Source of the DNA: Brucella pecoris | Lineage (GTDB): Bacteria; Pseudomonadota; Alphaproteobacteria; Rhizobiales; Rhizobiaceae | Length of the DNA stretch: 64,000 bases | Assembly: GCF_006376675.1 (NCBI RefSeq) | Contig: NZ_VEWK01000002.1 | Coordinates: 310,001 to 374,000, forward strand | Direction: 5' to 3' | Translations under genes and position numbers: made by a program | The notes under the pieces: model-generated | What the model saw: only the letters and a program-made list of their open reading frames with translations | Database searches by the model: none | Told to the model about the DNA's origin: nothing | In this document: positions 19,465 to 28,691 of the stretch, piece by piece | Layout of the letters: each line of letters opens with the position of its first letter | Numbering within the stretch: position 1 is the first letter of the stretch

Positions 19465-20454
19465 TTACTTCAGAGCGCCTGCTTCCTTGTAGAAGCGTTC
19501 TGCACCGGGGTGCAGCGGAATGCCAAGGCTGGTCGTTGCTGTATCCAGCTTGATGAGTTTGCCTTTCGCGTGCCCGGCATCAAGCGCTTTTCGGCTGTCG
19601 TCGTTAAACAAGGTCTTGGTGATGTTGTAGACAAGTTCATCCGGCTGCTTGGCGCTCGTGACCCACTGCGCAGCGACGGCCAGCGTCTCCGTTTGACCGA
19701 CGTCCTTGTAGGTATCAGCCGGTACTGCGTCCTTAGAGAAGAACGAGTATTTTTCCAGAATTTTCTGCGCTTCCGGGCCGGAAATCGGAACCAGCGAAAT
19801 GCCATTCGATGTGGCCAGTTCCGAGATTGCACCGGTCGGATATCCGCCAACGAAGAAATAAGCATCGAGAGCACCGTCTTTCAGACGCTCTCCCGCCGGA
19901 CCGGGCTTCAAATGCTCAGCTTTGATGTCGCTTTCGCTCAATCCATATGCTTCCAGAACGATACGGGCATCGACGATCGTGCCTGATCCCGGTTCATCGA
20001 TGGAAACACGTTTTCCCTTGAGATCGGCAACGGATTTGATTCCCGCATCCTTGCGGGCAACAAGATGGATGGTTTCAGGATAAAGCGTAGCAATCAGGCG
20101 CAGATCCTCGACCTTGCCCTTGCCTTCATAAAGGCCGGTGCCCGTATGTGCCCAGTAAGCTACGTCTGACTGAGTGAAACCTGATTCCAGCGATCCAGAC
20201 TGAATAGCGTTGATATTGGCGACAGAACCGTTCGATGAAACCGCAGTCGCCACCAGACCCGGAACGCCTTTATCGCCTGCTCCGGAAATCGCGTTCGCGA
20301 TCAACCCGCCTATCGGATAGTAGGTCCCCGCCGTTCCACCGGTGCCGATGCGGAAGAAAGCCGGAGCTTGCGCCAAAGCAATACTGGCTCCCACCGCCAC
20401 AATCCCTGCAAATGCAGCAACCACACCACGCCGGGTGAACTTTCCCATTGTCAT
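19465..20454 (-). CDS. TAXI-family TRAP transporter solute-binding protein
   Basis: 329-aa periplasmic binding protein. The N-terminus MTMGKFTRRGVVAAFAGIVA is a basic then hydrophobic signal peptide ending about AQA. The TAXI signature FFRIGTGGTAGTYYPIGGL follows directly. RRG suggests possible Tat export, but a twin-arginine consensus is not complete. It is encoded upstream of the fused TRAP permease. The start is an ATG behind GGAGAG. Confidence 0.92.
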   Translation of the reverse strand: MTMGKFTRRGVVAAFAGIVAVGASIALAQAPAFFRIGTGGTAGTYYPIGGLIANAISGAGDKGVPGLVATAVSSNGSVANINAIQSGSLESGFTQSDVAYWAHTGTGLYEGKGKVEDLRLIATLYPETIHLVARKDAGIKSVADLKGKRVSIDEPGSGTIVDARIVLEAYGLSESDIKAEHLKPGPAGERLKDGALDAYFFVGGYPTGAISELATSNGISLVPISGPEAQKILEKYSFFSKDAVPADTYKDVGQTETLAVAAQWVTSAKQPDELVYNITKTLFNDDSRKALDAGHAKGKLIKLDTATTSLGIPLHPGAERFYKEAGALK

Positions 20455-20760
20455 AACCGCTCTCCGTTCCCTGATTGATTTTGTTTAAATTGTGTCGTGG
20501 AGCATGGAAAGGCGCACGCGGCTTGTCAAGCGCCTCTCCCAACATTGTTTATATCCGCTGCCAAACAGTAACTATATTCAATTATCTGAAATAAATACAG
20601 GATATTAAAAATAATATTAAATATAACTCGAAAGGAAAAGCCAACATAAATCAAAACCATAACCACATTTACTAAGTATAATAAAATCCCCGCTAAGAAT
20701 CGAATTATATCTCCATAAAGTGACTTGAAACCGCGGAATTTGTCGCTATCTTGGTTTTAT
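20455..20760. other. AT-rich intergenic region between divergent TAXI and nhaA genes
   Basis: About 300 bp between divergent genes. The part 20570-20720 is strikingly AT-rich for this genome, with runs such as GATATTAAAAATAATATTAA. It should contain both promoters, but I cannot place them with confidence. No credible ORF was seen. Confidence 0.5.
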
Positions 20761-20779
20761 GGCGTGTGCTGCGTGCGCC

Positions 20780-20830
20780 CAGGGACGCCCCTGAATACGG
20801 AGACTGTTTTTAACCGTTTCTGTCAGGGAG
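20780..20830 (+). promoter_or_regulatory. Structured nhaA leader with mutually exclusive hairpins that can hide the ribosome site
   Basis: Hairpin A pairs CAGGG (20780-20784) with CCCTG (20789-20793). The same CCCTG can instead pair with CAGGG at 20824-20828, closing hairpin B, whose inner stem is ACGGAGAC (20797-20804) with GTTTCTGT (20816-20823). CAGGGAG at 20824-20830 is the nhaA ribosome site, 5 bp before the ATG, so B would block translation and A would free it. This is the layout of a cis-regulatory RNA. nhaA leader motifs have been described in other bacteria; whether this is one of them is not known to me. Confidence 0.55.
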
Positions 20831-20835
20831 CTGCC

Positions 20836-22017
20836 ATGGCTGGTCGCATTCAAAATACTATACGCAATTTTCTTGATAGTGAGTCGTCTGGCGGCCTGTT
20901 GCTCATAGCTTCGGCGATAGCGGCATTGGTGGTGGCCAACTCACAACTTTCCGAAACCTATTTCAGCGCTCTTCATGCTTATCTCGGACCACTGTCCGTC
21001 CAGCATTGGGTCAATGATGCGCTGATGGCGATATTCTTCCTGATGGTGGGGCTGGAGATCAAGCGCGAGATGGTTGATGGCCATCTTTCGTCGTGGCCGC
21101 GCCGTATTCTGCCTGGCGTAGCGGCTGCGGCAGGCATGGCGGTCCCCGCCCTGGTCTATCTGTCCTTCAATCTCAATAACGGTGCGTCCCATGGCTGGGC
21201 TATCCCGGCTGCAACCGATATCGCGTTTGCACTCGGCGTCATTTCCTTGCTGGGGCCGCGGGTTCCGACATCGCTGAAGGTGTTTCTTGCAGCTCTTGCC
21301 ATCATCGACGACCTCGGCGCGGTGATCATCATCGGGCTATTCTACACAAGCGGCGTTTCACTGATGGACTTGGGTCTGGCTGCGGCCGTCTTTGCGGCCC
21401 TGTTGATTTTGAATCTCACCGGCGTGAAGCGGCTGACACCCTATCTGCTATTGGGCCTCGCACTGTGGTTTTTCACGTATCGCTCGGGCGTTCACGCGAC
21501 GATCGCAGGCGTTCTGCTGGCGCTTACAATTCCGATCAAACGCACGCCCGCGAAGCCAGAGGCAACCATCTCAGAAAGCCCGCTGCATCTGCTTGAGCAT
21601 AGCCTGATCAAGCCGGTTTCCTTCATCATTGTGCCGATATTCGGCTTTGCCAATGCGGGCGTCAGCTTTTCCGGCCTTGGTATGGATGCTCTCTTTGCGC
21701 CTGTGACCATGGGTGTTGCCGCCGGTTTGGCCCTCGGCAAGCTCGTCGGAATTTTCGGTGCGGTATTGTTGCTTGTAAAAACCGGGATCGTTGATTTGCC
21801 TGCCGGGGCAAGCTGGACACAGATGCTGGGAACGACACTTCTGTGTGGCATCGGGTTCACTATGAGCCTGTTTATCTCGCTCCTCGCTTTCGACGATGTT
21901 CTGCTGCAGAACGAAGCGAAAATCGGGATACTGATCGGCTCGCTGATCGCCGGACTTGCCGGTTTCATCGTCCTGCGCTTTGCCAAACGAGCGGATGGGC
22001 GAAACTTCAGCCAATAA
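20836..22017 (+). CDS. nhaA: Na+/H+ antiporter NhaA
   Basis: Inner-membrane antiporter (393 aa) that exports Na+ or Li+ in exchange for protons. The start is the ATG at 20836 (MAGRIQNTIRNFL); the frame continues upstream but only through the structured leader. The ion-site signature AALAIIDDLGAVIIIG has the paired Asp residues. Other hallmarks are MAIFFLMVGLEIKREMVDG and ATDIAFALGVISLLG. The length matches the family. Convergent with nosX, with a hairpin in between. Confidence 0.96.
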   Translation: MAGRIQNTIRNFLDSESSGGLLLIASAIAALVVANSQLSETYFSALHAYLGPLSVQHWVNDALMAIFFLMVGLEIKREMVDGHLSSWPRRILPGVAAAAGMAVPALVYLSFNLNNGASHGWAIPAATDIAFALGVISLLGPRVPTSLKVFLAALAIIDDLGAVIIIGLFYTSGVSLMDLGLAAAVFAALLILNLTGVKRLTPYLLLGLALWFFTYRSGVHATIAGVLLALTIPIKRTPAKPEATISESPLHLLEHSLIKPVSFIIVPIFGFANAGVSFSGLGMDALFAPVTMGVAAGLALGKLVGIFGAVLLLVKTGIVDLPAGASWTQMLGTTLLCGIGFTMSLFISLLAFDDVLLQNEAKIGILIGSLIAGLAGFIVLRFAKRADGRNFSQ

Positions 22018-22031
22018 GCCGGATACGTACC

Positions 22032-22058
22032 GCGCCCGAATGTTCGACACTCGGGCGC
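22032..22058. terminator. Terminator-like hairpin between nhaA and nosX
   Basis: 8-bp GC-rich stem GCGCCCGA/TCGGGCGC with an 11-nt loop, between the 3' ends of two convergent genes. No long T-run follows. It probably serves both directions. Confidence 0.6.
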
Positions 22059-22069
22059 TATACACACAA

Positions 22070-23080
22070 CTACGAGGCCAGCAACATTCGCTCGCCTGAG
22101 CGTTTTTCCGCAATCACGGACATTTCCGACTGGCCGCGGATAGTTGCCTTTATCTGAGTTTCATCCATCAGACTGAATGCCGTAGCCCAGGCATCCGCTC
22201 TCGCTGCATCGCGGGCCACGACAGTCAAGCGGTGATAAAGTGCCGCCGAAAACCCTGTCTTTGGATTGAGCAAATGGTTGAAGCGTCCGGATTCCTCGAA
22301 CTGGAAACCGGTGAAGCTGGATGTTGCGAGTGCCTGATCACGGATATCGATATGTTCTTCGGCAGTAGCGCCCGCTTCCAGATCGGCAATGCCTATGCGC
22401 CATGCCGTACCGTCCGGCCTTGAACCAAGCGCGCGATATTCCCCCAAATCGACCAGCGCATGTTTCACCCCCTCCCTTTGCAACAATACCGTCACGCGGT
22501 CGGTAACGTAGCCTTGCGCAATACCGTTTAATGTCAGAGCCATTGACGGCTTGGAGAACGCAACGCGGTTCTCATCAAATAAAACGTGGTCGAACCCTAC
22601 CTTTGCAAGCGCCTCGTCCCAAAGCAGCCGCGACGGTCCGTCGGGAGAAGGATTCTCTTGCGAAAAGTGCTTCTTCAGGCAGTTCCAAAGAGGCTGAACC
22701 GTCGGATCGAAAAGGCCGCCACTTGCTTTCCAGCATTCATGGCAGATGCGCAGGACCTCGACCAGATCAGGCGAAGGCGATGCCAGCGCCCCGTCACGAT
22801 TAAGTTTGGCCAGCTCTGAATCTGCGCGATAAAGGCTGAAGATGTTCTCCAGCCTTTCTGCCTCTTGAGCAGCTTCACGTAGCAACCGTTCGGCAATCGA
22901 ACGATCAGGATGATAAAGTATGATCTTGGCAGGTGCTCCCATCGCCTGACCGCGCCAGAAGGTCGGTTCGGGAAGGCCGAGCGAAGCTGCCTGTTTCGGA
23001 ATAGCGCAGAGCATTACGCCAGCCGCACCTCCTGCGAGCACAAGCCTGCGACTGACACGCTGTCTGCCGTCAATGGGCAT
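22070..23080 (-). CDS. nosX: NosX, ApbE-type FAD:protein FMN transferase
   Basis: 336-aa exported protein. The start is the ATG at 23080 (MPIDGRQRVSRRLVLAGGAA); SRRLVLAG is a Tat-like signal motif. The body is ApbE-like, with the segments FSLYRADSELAKLNRDG, LNGIAQGYVTDRV and LVDLGEYRALG that bind FAD and metal in the family. In denitrifiers NosX transfers FMN to NosR in the periplasm. It overlaps nosL by 11 bp and ends the nos operon. Confidence 0.92.
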   Translation of the reverse strand: MPIDGRQRVSRRLVLAGGAAGVMLCAIPKQAASLGLPEPTFWRGQAMGAPAKIILYHPDRSIAERLLREAAQEAERLENIFSLYRADSELAKLNRDGALASPSPDLVEVLRICHECWKASGGLFDPTVQPLWNCLKKHFSQENPSPDGPSRLLWDEALAKVGFDHVLFDENRVAFSKPSMALTLNGIAQGYVTDRVTVLLQREGVKHALVDLGEYRALGSRPDGTAWRIGIADLEAGATAEEHIDIRDQALATSSFTGFQFEESGRFNHLLNPKTGFSAALYHRLTVVARDAARADAWATAFSLMDETQIKATIRGQSEMSVIAEKRSGERMLLAS

Positions 23081-23612
23081 GGCTTTCGGCTCCAAGATCG
23101 GTGGTCCGTACGGACTGGTCGCCGAGAATGTAATCCTCCGGCATTTCAACGAAAGTACTGATACGCCCGCCCTTTTCCGCAACGAACTTCTCCGCTGCTT
23201 CCCGTGTCGAAAACGGTACGGCCTCCTGTGCCCCCATTCCGCCAACTGCAGCGCTTTCGATCACGAAAAAAGCCTTGCGCGCATCGACCCAGTTTTCAGC
23301 TCCCGGCTCTTCCCAACTTGGCGCTTTCGCCATGTCCGAAACGTAGATCGCTGCGATCCCCTTCGGCTCCTCGGGCAGCATCGTGAAAGCGAGCGTATCG
23401 CGAGCGGAAGAGAACCATACCGCCTCGTTTGCCGGTTCGAGAATGATCTGGCCCTTGGGGCCTGGGTGTTCCAGAACATTCATCCCGCAATAGCGGCCCA
23501 TGGCGCTTTCCGTCAGCGCGAAAGGCGCCATGACCGCATCTTTCTTTTCGTCCGGAGAACATCCGGCAAGCAGAACCAGAAACAGGGGAGTAAGAAACAG
23601 AGCGCGTTTCAT
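23070..23612 (-). CDS. nosL: NosL copper chaperone lipoprotein
   Basis: 180-aa outer-periplasm lipoprotein with lipobox LLAGC (Cys18). The copper-binding region of the family is seen in MGRYCGMNVLEHPGPKGQ, with the Cys-Gly-Met motif. NosL supplies Cu(I) for assembling the CuZ site of NosZ, together with NosDFY. It overlaps nosY by 4 bp (ATGA) and nosX by 11 bp. Confidence 0.94.
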   Translation of the reverse strand: MKRALFLTPLFLVLLAGCSPDEKKDAVMAPFALTESAMGRYCGMNVLEHPGPKGQIILEPANEAVWFSSARDTLAFTMLPEEPKGIAAIYVSDMAKAPSWEEPGAENWVDARKAFFVIESAAVGGMGAQEAVPFSTREAAEKFVAEKGGRISTFVEMPEDYILGDQSVRTTDLGAESHAH

Positions 23613-24439
23613 AATTCTTTCCTCGAGAAAACCAGCATCGCAAGGGACAGCGGCAGCATGACCCAGAGACCGAGCGCCAGTGTCAGGGCTGGAGCAGACA
23701 GCGTGGCATTACCAGCTATGCCGCCCATGCCGGTCAGAGTACCGGCCTGCCCCAGACCGAAATTGAGAAGCCGGTAGGAATCGGCAGGGTTGAGAAGAAG
23801 CAGGCCGTTGAGCATGCCACCGCCCACGATGCGGCCCTGATCGAAAACCAGCAGGGCAAGAAGCGCTGCGTCATAGATCAGCACGAAGAACAGCCAGACG
23901 CCGATGGCGATACCTGCTGCCGTGCTCCGTTCCCGCACCAGCGTGCTTGCTAGGAAACCGATGGCGATAAACACCGCTCCCAGCAGGATCGACGAGACAA
24001 TGAGTTTCGATAACGACAACCAGCTTCCCGCATCCACGCCAGAGCCGGTCACGATCAGCGCCACAGCCGCCGCGCCGTATCCGAACAATGTCGCGAAGGC
24101 GAGAATGGCAAGCTGACCGATAAACTTCCCGAAAACCAACTGGACCCGGCTTATCGGGTAACTCAGAAGCAGAAGCATCGTGCCGCGTTCCATTTCACCG
24201 ACGACAGCGTCATGCGAAATGAGAAGTGCAATGAGAGGAATGAGGAAGATGGTCAGGCTGGAGAGGCTGACAATCACAACGTCCAGCTTGCTTGCGGCAA
24301 CCGAACTGCCCGTGGGTGCGCTGCCGAGAAAAGTCATGCTTAAAGCCAGTGCCGCAAGCAGCAATGTGGTTGCCAGAACCCAGCGATTGCGCAAGCCTTC
24401 CTGTATTTCCTTGGAAGCGATGATGAGAATATTGTTCAT
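23609..24439 (-). CDS. nosY: NosY, ABC transporter permease for CuZ maturation
   Basis: 276-aa integral membrane protein with about six helices, of the ABC-2 type. It starts MNNILIIASKEIQEGLRNRW, with the amphipathic entry KEIQEGLRNRWVL typical of NosY. It forms NosDFY with the ATPase NosF and the periplasmic NosD. It overlaps both neighbours by 4 bp, so the operon is tightly coupled. Confidence 0.94.
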   Translation of the reverse strand: MNNILIIASKEIQEGLRNRWVLATTLLLAALALSMTFLGSAPTGSSVAASKLDVVIVSLSSLTIFLIPLIALLISHDAVVGEMERGTMLLLLSYPISRVQLVFGKFIGQLAILAFATLFGYGAAAVALIVTGSGVDAGSWLSLSKLIVSSILLGAVFIAIGFLASTLVRERSTAAGIAIGVWLFFVLIYDAALLALLVFDQGRIVGGGMLNGLLLLNPADSYRLLNFGLGQAGTLTGMGGIAGNATLSAPALTLALGLWVMLPLSLAMLVFSRKEL

Positions 24440-25368
24440 TCCGCTGCCTCCGCGCGAGCCGCTTCTCCGGCATTGAGAAAATGGGCGTAAAGCTCGTCAA
24501 GCGTCGGCGGAACGAGATCAAGCTCCGTGAGATTGTCGTTCATGGCCACAATATCGCGGACAAGCGCCATCTTGCCTTCCACCGGAGCTTCCGTTTCGAA
24601 GATATCCGGGCCGAGACGATGCCAGCACAACGCAGCATTCGCGGTTGTCGAAGGCAGCCGGGAGACGTCTGGCGTCTGCACGCGTATACGAAGTGGTAGT
24701 TGTGAAATCTGGCGCAACGCATCAATGGAGCCATCGGCAATGATCTTGCCCTTGTTCGCGATGATGACGCGCCCGACTTTGGTTTCCAGCTCGGTCAAGG
24801 CATGGGACGACATGAGGATTGTCGTGCCTTTGCTCCGCAACTCTTCAAGAACTTCATAGAAGCTCTGACGCAAGGCGGGGTCGAGACCGGTCGTCGGTTC
24901 ATCGAGCAGTAGAACTGATGGTTGCCCGAGCAATGCCTGAGCAAGCCCCAGTCGTTGGCGCATCCCTTTCGAATAAGTGCCAACCCGCCTGTTCGCGGCA
25001 TGGGCAAGGCCGACGCGCTCCAGTAGTTCTGCATTTTGGGCAACCGGCATTCTCTTGAGCCGCGCATAGAAGCCGAGCGTTTCCGCTCCCGTCAGTGCCA
25101 GATTGAAGGAGACGTGTTCAGGCAGATAGCCAAGCCGCAATCTGGCGGCAAAAGCACCCGTCGCCGGGTCCTCGCCCAGCACGCGAACTGCGCCCTTGGT
25201 CGGACGGATCAGCCCGAGCATGAGCTTTATCATCGTGGTTTTGCCGGCACCGTTATGGCCGACCAGCGCAATGCTTTCTCCGGCGTGAAGGCTGAAACTT
25301 GCCTCGCTGATGGCGTTGAAACCGCCATAGGACTTTGTGACCTGATCAAGAATGACAGTCTCAGTCAT
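24436..25368 (-). CDS. nosF: NosF, ABC transporter ATPase
   Basis: 310-aa cytoplasmic ATPase. The start is the ATG at 25368 (MTETVILDQVTKSYGG). Walker A is GHNGAGKTT, the signature loop is YSKGMRQRLGLAQALL, Walker B is VLLLDEPTTGLDP, and the switch His is in LMSSHALTELE. It powers NosDFY, which matures nitrous oxide reductase. It overlaps nosD by 8 bp and nosY by 4 bp. Confidence 0.95.
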   Translation of the reverse strand: MTETVILDQVTKSYGGFNAISEASFSLHAGESIALVGHNGAGKTTMIKLMLGLIRPTKGAVRVLGEDPATGAFAARLRLGYLPEHVSFNLALTGAETLGFYARLKRMPVAQNAELLERVGLAHAANRRVGTYSKGMRQRLGLAQALLGQPSVLLLDEPTTGLDPALRQSFYEVLEELRSKGTTILMSSHALTELETKVGRVIIANKGKIIADGSIDALRQISQLPLRIRVQTPDVSRLPSTTANAALCWHRLGPDIFETEAPVEGKMALVRDIVAMNDNLTELDLVPPTLDELYAHFLNAGEAARAEAAE

Positions 25369-26749
25369 TTGGTTTTCCTTTCGCCGCATCGGCCGGATAC
25401 GGCGGCTTCATAAGGGGATGGCTGTCGACAACACCGCCCGGCAGAAGTGCCGGGAACTGGGTCTGTGCCCAGCGGATTGTCTCGATTGCCGGACTGTTGA
25501 TGAGAATTTTTGCCTGTGGCGCGGTCCACAAAACCTTGTCGATCAAATCATTGGGCCGATAAGGGCTGTCTGCGATACCGTCGCCGTTCAGATCGAAGGC
25601 CGGATTGTCGCTCCAGTAATTGCCGCGTCCATTGACCGACCAGTCGAGGTTGCGCGTGCCGACATATTTCACCTGATTGCGGTTGTGGATGAAGGCGTTG
25701 CCGCTCATGGCGTTGCCCTCGGAACCGGCAGTGAAGTGAATACCTATGCTGCAGTTCTCGAAACTGTTCCCGGTGAACTTGTTCTTGTTGGCGTTATAGA
25801 TGAAGACGCATTTTTCGGGACCGAGCCGCGCGGTCTCGCCCGCCAGCGCCTCGGTTTTGTCTTCTGTTGGCAGACCGTGCTCAGCCTTCTGGACACCGGC
25901 ATCCAGCCAGCGATCTATCGGCTGCATACGTCCGATCACGCGATTGCCGGAAATGACCGAGCTGTTTGCATAATTGAGCAACAAGCCATGATCCCGGTCG
26001 CCGTCGGACACATTATCCAGCACCTTGAGACGGTTGGTGTACATAATCGCGAAACCGACTGAATTGTTGCGCGAAACATTGCCGATGACCTGGCTGTCAT
26101 CCGTGTACATGTAATGGACGGCGAACCGGACATCCTCCATAACATTGTTGCGGAAGATGTTCTTGCGGCTGGCATTGGTATAAATGCCGTCGCGCCCGTA
26201 GCGAATGACGTTGCCGACAACCTGCGCGCCAGGCGCATTCCAGACGGAAACGCCACTGCCGGTCTGTGCCATACGCACGCCTCGACGGCCAATGATCTCA
26301 TTACCGCTTGCGATGGAATTTGCAGCACCGTGCAGATAAATTCCATAGAGATTATCGATAAGGCGATTGTCCTCGACGCGTGCGCCCGTAGCGGTTTTGG
26401 CTACGAAAATGCCGGAATTGAGGTCCGGCATGTTATCGCCCGAACCGCGCACTTCCAGTCCGCGCACGATAGCATCCGGCGCGTTGACCGTTATGGCATT
26501 GCCTGAGCCCAATCCGTCCAGAACAGCACCGGACTCTCCAATCAGTTCAATGGCGCGATCGATCGTAACCGCGCCATTGTGTTTGCCTTTCAGAAGCCGG
26601 ACGACATCGCCCGGCTCCGCTTTGTCGATAGCCGCCTGTACGCCTTCGCCTGCCACGACATCAATCTGCCGTGCCTGCAAACCGTCGCAAAAAACGACGG
26701 TAAGCAGCATTGCGGCGCTCAAGGACTGAAACCGGCGGGGGAACATCAT
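25361..26749 (-). CDS. nosD: NosD, periplasmic copper-delivery beta-helix protein
   Basis: 463-aa exported protein; start at the ATG at 26749 (MMFPRRFQSLSAAMLLTVVF), giving a signal peptide cleaved near LQA. Most of the body is a right-handed beta-helix of CASH-type repeats, seen as regular units such as NRLIDNLYGIYLHGAANS, NVIRYGRDGIYTNASRK and NSVGFAIMYTNR. With NosFY it delivers copper to NosZ. It lies 5 bp after nosZ. Confidence 0.95.
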   Translation of the reverse strand: MMFPRRFQSLSAAMLLTVVFCDGLQARQIDVVAGEGVQAAIDKAEPGDVVRLLKGKHNGAVTIDRAIELIGESGAVLDGLGSGNAITVNAPDAIVRGLEVRGSGDNMPDLNSGIFVAKTATGARVEDNRLIDNLYGIYLHGAANSIASGNEIIGRRGVRMAQTGSGVSVWNAPGAQVVGNVIRYGRDGIYTNASRKNIFRNNVMEDVRFAVHYMYTDDSQVIGNVSRNNSVGFAIMYTNRLKVLDNVSDGDRDHGLLLNYANSSVISGNRVIGRMQPIDRWLDAGVQKAEHGLPTEDKTEALAGETARLGPEKCVFIYNANKNKFTGNSFENCSIGIHFTAGSEGNAMSGNAFIHNRNQVKYVGTRNLDWSVNGRGNYWSDNPAFDLNGDGIADSPYRPNDLIDKVLWTAPQAKILINSPAIETIRWAQTQFPALLPGGVVDSHPLMKPPYPADAAKGKPND

Positions 26750-26754
26750 GGCAG

Positions 26755-28671
26755 TCAGGCCTTCTTCGGTTCCACGAGCATCCGACCCTTCATTTCCATG
26801 TGCATGGCGTGGCAGAACCACGAGCAGTAATACCACCACACACCTGGCTTGCTGGCCGTGAAGGTGACGGACGCCGTTGCCTGCGGCGCAATCTCCATGT
26901 TGACGCCGTAGTTGATGATGGCGAAGCCGTGAGTAAGGTCTTCGATTTCATCGATATTGGTGACATACACCGTCACCTCATCGCCCTGCTGGACGGTGAA
27001 CTCGGTGAGACCGAAGGCTGGCGCGGCGGACGTCATGTAAACGCGTACCTTGTTGCCATCCCGGATCACCTCATTGGCGTCCATCAGGTCGAGGCCATCG
27101 GCTTTCGCCTGAGTGACAGCATCCGCAAAGAATGGGTCCTCGCGGCTCCAGAAATTGACGGGATTGATCTTCGAGCGATGAACGATCGTTGCATCGTGCG
27201 GTTCGGCAAAACTTGGCCCGTCATGGACAATCGCCATCTTCTCACCGGAAATGTCGATGAGCTGGTCATTTTCGGGTTTGAGCGGCCCGACATTGAGATA
27301 GCGGTCCTTGGAGAACTTGTTGAGCGAGATCAGCCACTGACCATCGGCGTCCTTGGTCTGACCCATGGACGTGTGATTGTGGCCAGGCTGATAATGTACA
27401 TCGAGTTTCTGCCGGATCGGATCGACTTTCTCGCCCTTGAAGGCGCGCTTGGCATCCTCAATGTTCCATTTGCAGATTTGGCTGTCGATGAAGAGCGTCG
27501 TATAGGCGTTGCCCTTGCCGTCGTAAGCCGTATGCAATGGCCCAAGTCCGAGTTCCGGTTCCGCAACCACCGCATCGCGGGGCTGGATCTTGTCGTCGAA
27601 AAGCTCGTCGAACTTGCGGACGTCGAACACCGTAACGGTCGGCGACAATTTGCCGTTGGCGACCACATGGATACCGTCTGGCGCGGTGTTGATGCCATGC
27701 GGGCTGTTCGGCACAGGAATGTAACGGGTATATTTGGAACCATGGCGTCCATCGATAACCGGAACGCCGTTGATTTCCTTGAAATCACCCTTGGCAACGG
27801 CCTCTTCGATACGCTTCAGATTGAAGATGACGATCCAATCCTGCTCACTCGACATCATTTCGGCGAGGGTCGTGCCTTCCTCCGAATTGTAGCAGGTGGC
27901 AAAAGCATATTTGCCCTGATAATCGCAATCCACGTTGTCGAGATTGCCGTCGACCATGATCTGCCAGGCAACCTTCATGGTCTCGCCGTCAACGGCCGTG
28001 AAGATTGCATGATATTGTTTGGTATCGTTAAGATTGCTGCCGTCATTCGGGATCGGCGCGCGATCTTCACCATTGCAGAAAACATATCCGGTTTTCGGAT
28101 ATTTCTGGACACGCAAACCGTGCACCGTGTGCTGGTTTGGCAACTGAATGATTTTGTCGCATTTCATCACATCAAGACGAATGCGGCAGACACGCGTATT
28201 GGCCTTGTCGTTGGCATAGAGATAACGCCCGTCATAGGTACCATCCGTGAAGGACGGATGCGGATGGTGCAAGTCGCCGTTGAGGAATATGCCGCCACGA
28301 TCTTTCAGGAACTCTTGATCCTGCGGCAGAAGGCCTTCGGTCAGCACCTTCAGGCTTTCGTTTGTCTGGCCCCAGCCGGTCGCGCTATCGCGATTGAACA
28401 CGGGAATGCGCATCAGTTCGCGCATCGACGGCAGGCCGACAATACGGACTTCACCGCACTGCCCGCTGGAAAAGAAGACGTAATATTCGTCCAGTTCTCC
28501 GGGCTTCACCTCTGCACTATGGCCAGTCCCACCGGCAGCAGCCATTGCTGGTTCGGTTGAACCTGCAAACAGCGCCCCACCAAGACCGCTTGCACCGGCG
28601 GCGGCCACAAAGGCCGACGTACCGAGCAGTTGTCTTCGACTGAGCTGCGTTTTCTTGGTTTCTTCAGACAT
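26755..28671 (-). CDS. nosZ: Nitrous oxide reductase NosZ (clade I)
   Basis: Periplasmic enzyme reducing N2O to N2 (638 aa). The Tat signal has [12 protein letters not shown], as in clade I. The seven-bladed propeller carries the CuZ His ligands, for example in [14 protein letters not shown] and [13 protein letters not shown]. The C-terminal cupredoxin binds CuA through [12 protein letters not shown] (Cys616, Cys620, His624, Met627). It lies 20 bp after nosR and is the second gene of the operon. Confidence 0.98.
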   Translation of the reverse strand: MSEETKKTQLSRRQLLGTSAFVAAAGASGLGGALFAGSTEPAMAAAGGTGHSAEVKPGELDEYYVFFSSGQCGEVRIVGLPSMRELMRIPVFNRDSATGWGQTNESLKVLTEGLLPQDQEFLKDRGGIFLNGDLHHPHPSFTDGTYDGRYLYANDKANTRVCRIRLDVMKCDKIIQLPNQHTVHGLRVQKYPKTGYVFCNGEDRAPIPNDGSNLNDTKQYHAIFTAVDGETMKVAWQIMVDGNLDNVDCDYQGKYAFATCYNSEEGTTLAEMMSSEQDWIVIFNLKRIEEAVAKGDFKEINGVPVIDGRHGSKYTRYIPVPNSPHGINTAPDGIHVVANGKLSPTVTVFDVRKFDELFDDKIQPRDAVVAEPELGLGPLHTAYDGKGNAYTTLFIDSQICKWNIEDAKRAFKGEKVDPIRQKLDVHYQPGHNHTSMGQTKDADGQWLISLNKFSKDRYLNVGPLKPENDQLIDISGEKMAIVHDGPSFAEPHDATIVHRSKINPVNFWSREDPFFADAVTQAKADGLDLMDANEVIRDGNKVRVYMTSAAPAFGLTEFTVQQGDEVTVYVTNIDEIEDLTHGFAIINYGVNMEIAPQATASVTFTASKPGVWWYYCSWFCHAMHMEMKGRMLVEPKKA

Positions 28672-28691
28672 GCTTCTCTCCTTTAGAAAAG

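Noticed and set aside
26710..28560. 616-codon plus-strand frame opposite nosZ
   Set aside because: Antisense shadow of nosZ, whose function and motifs are certain.
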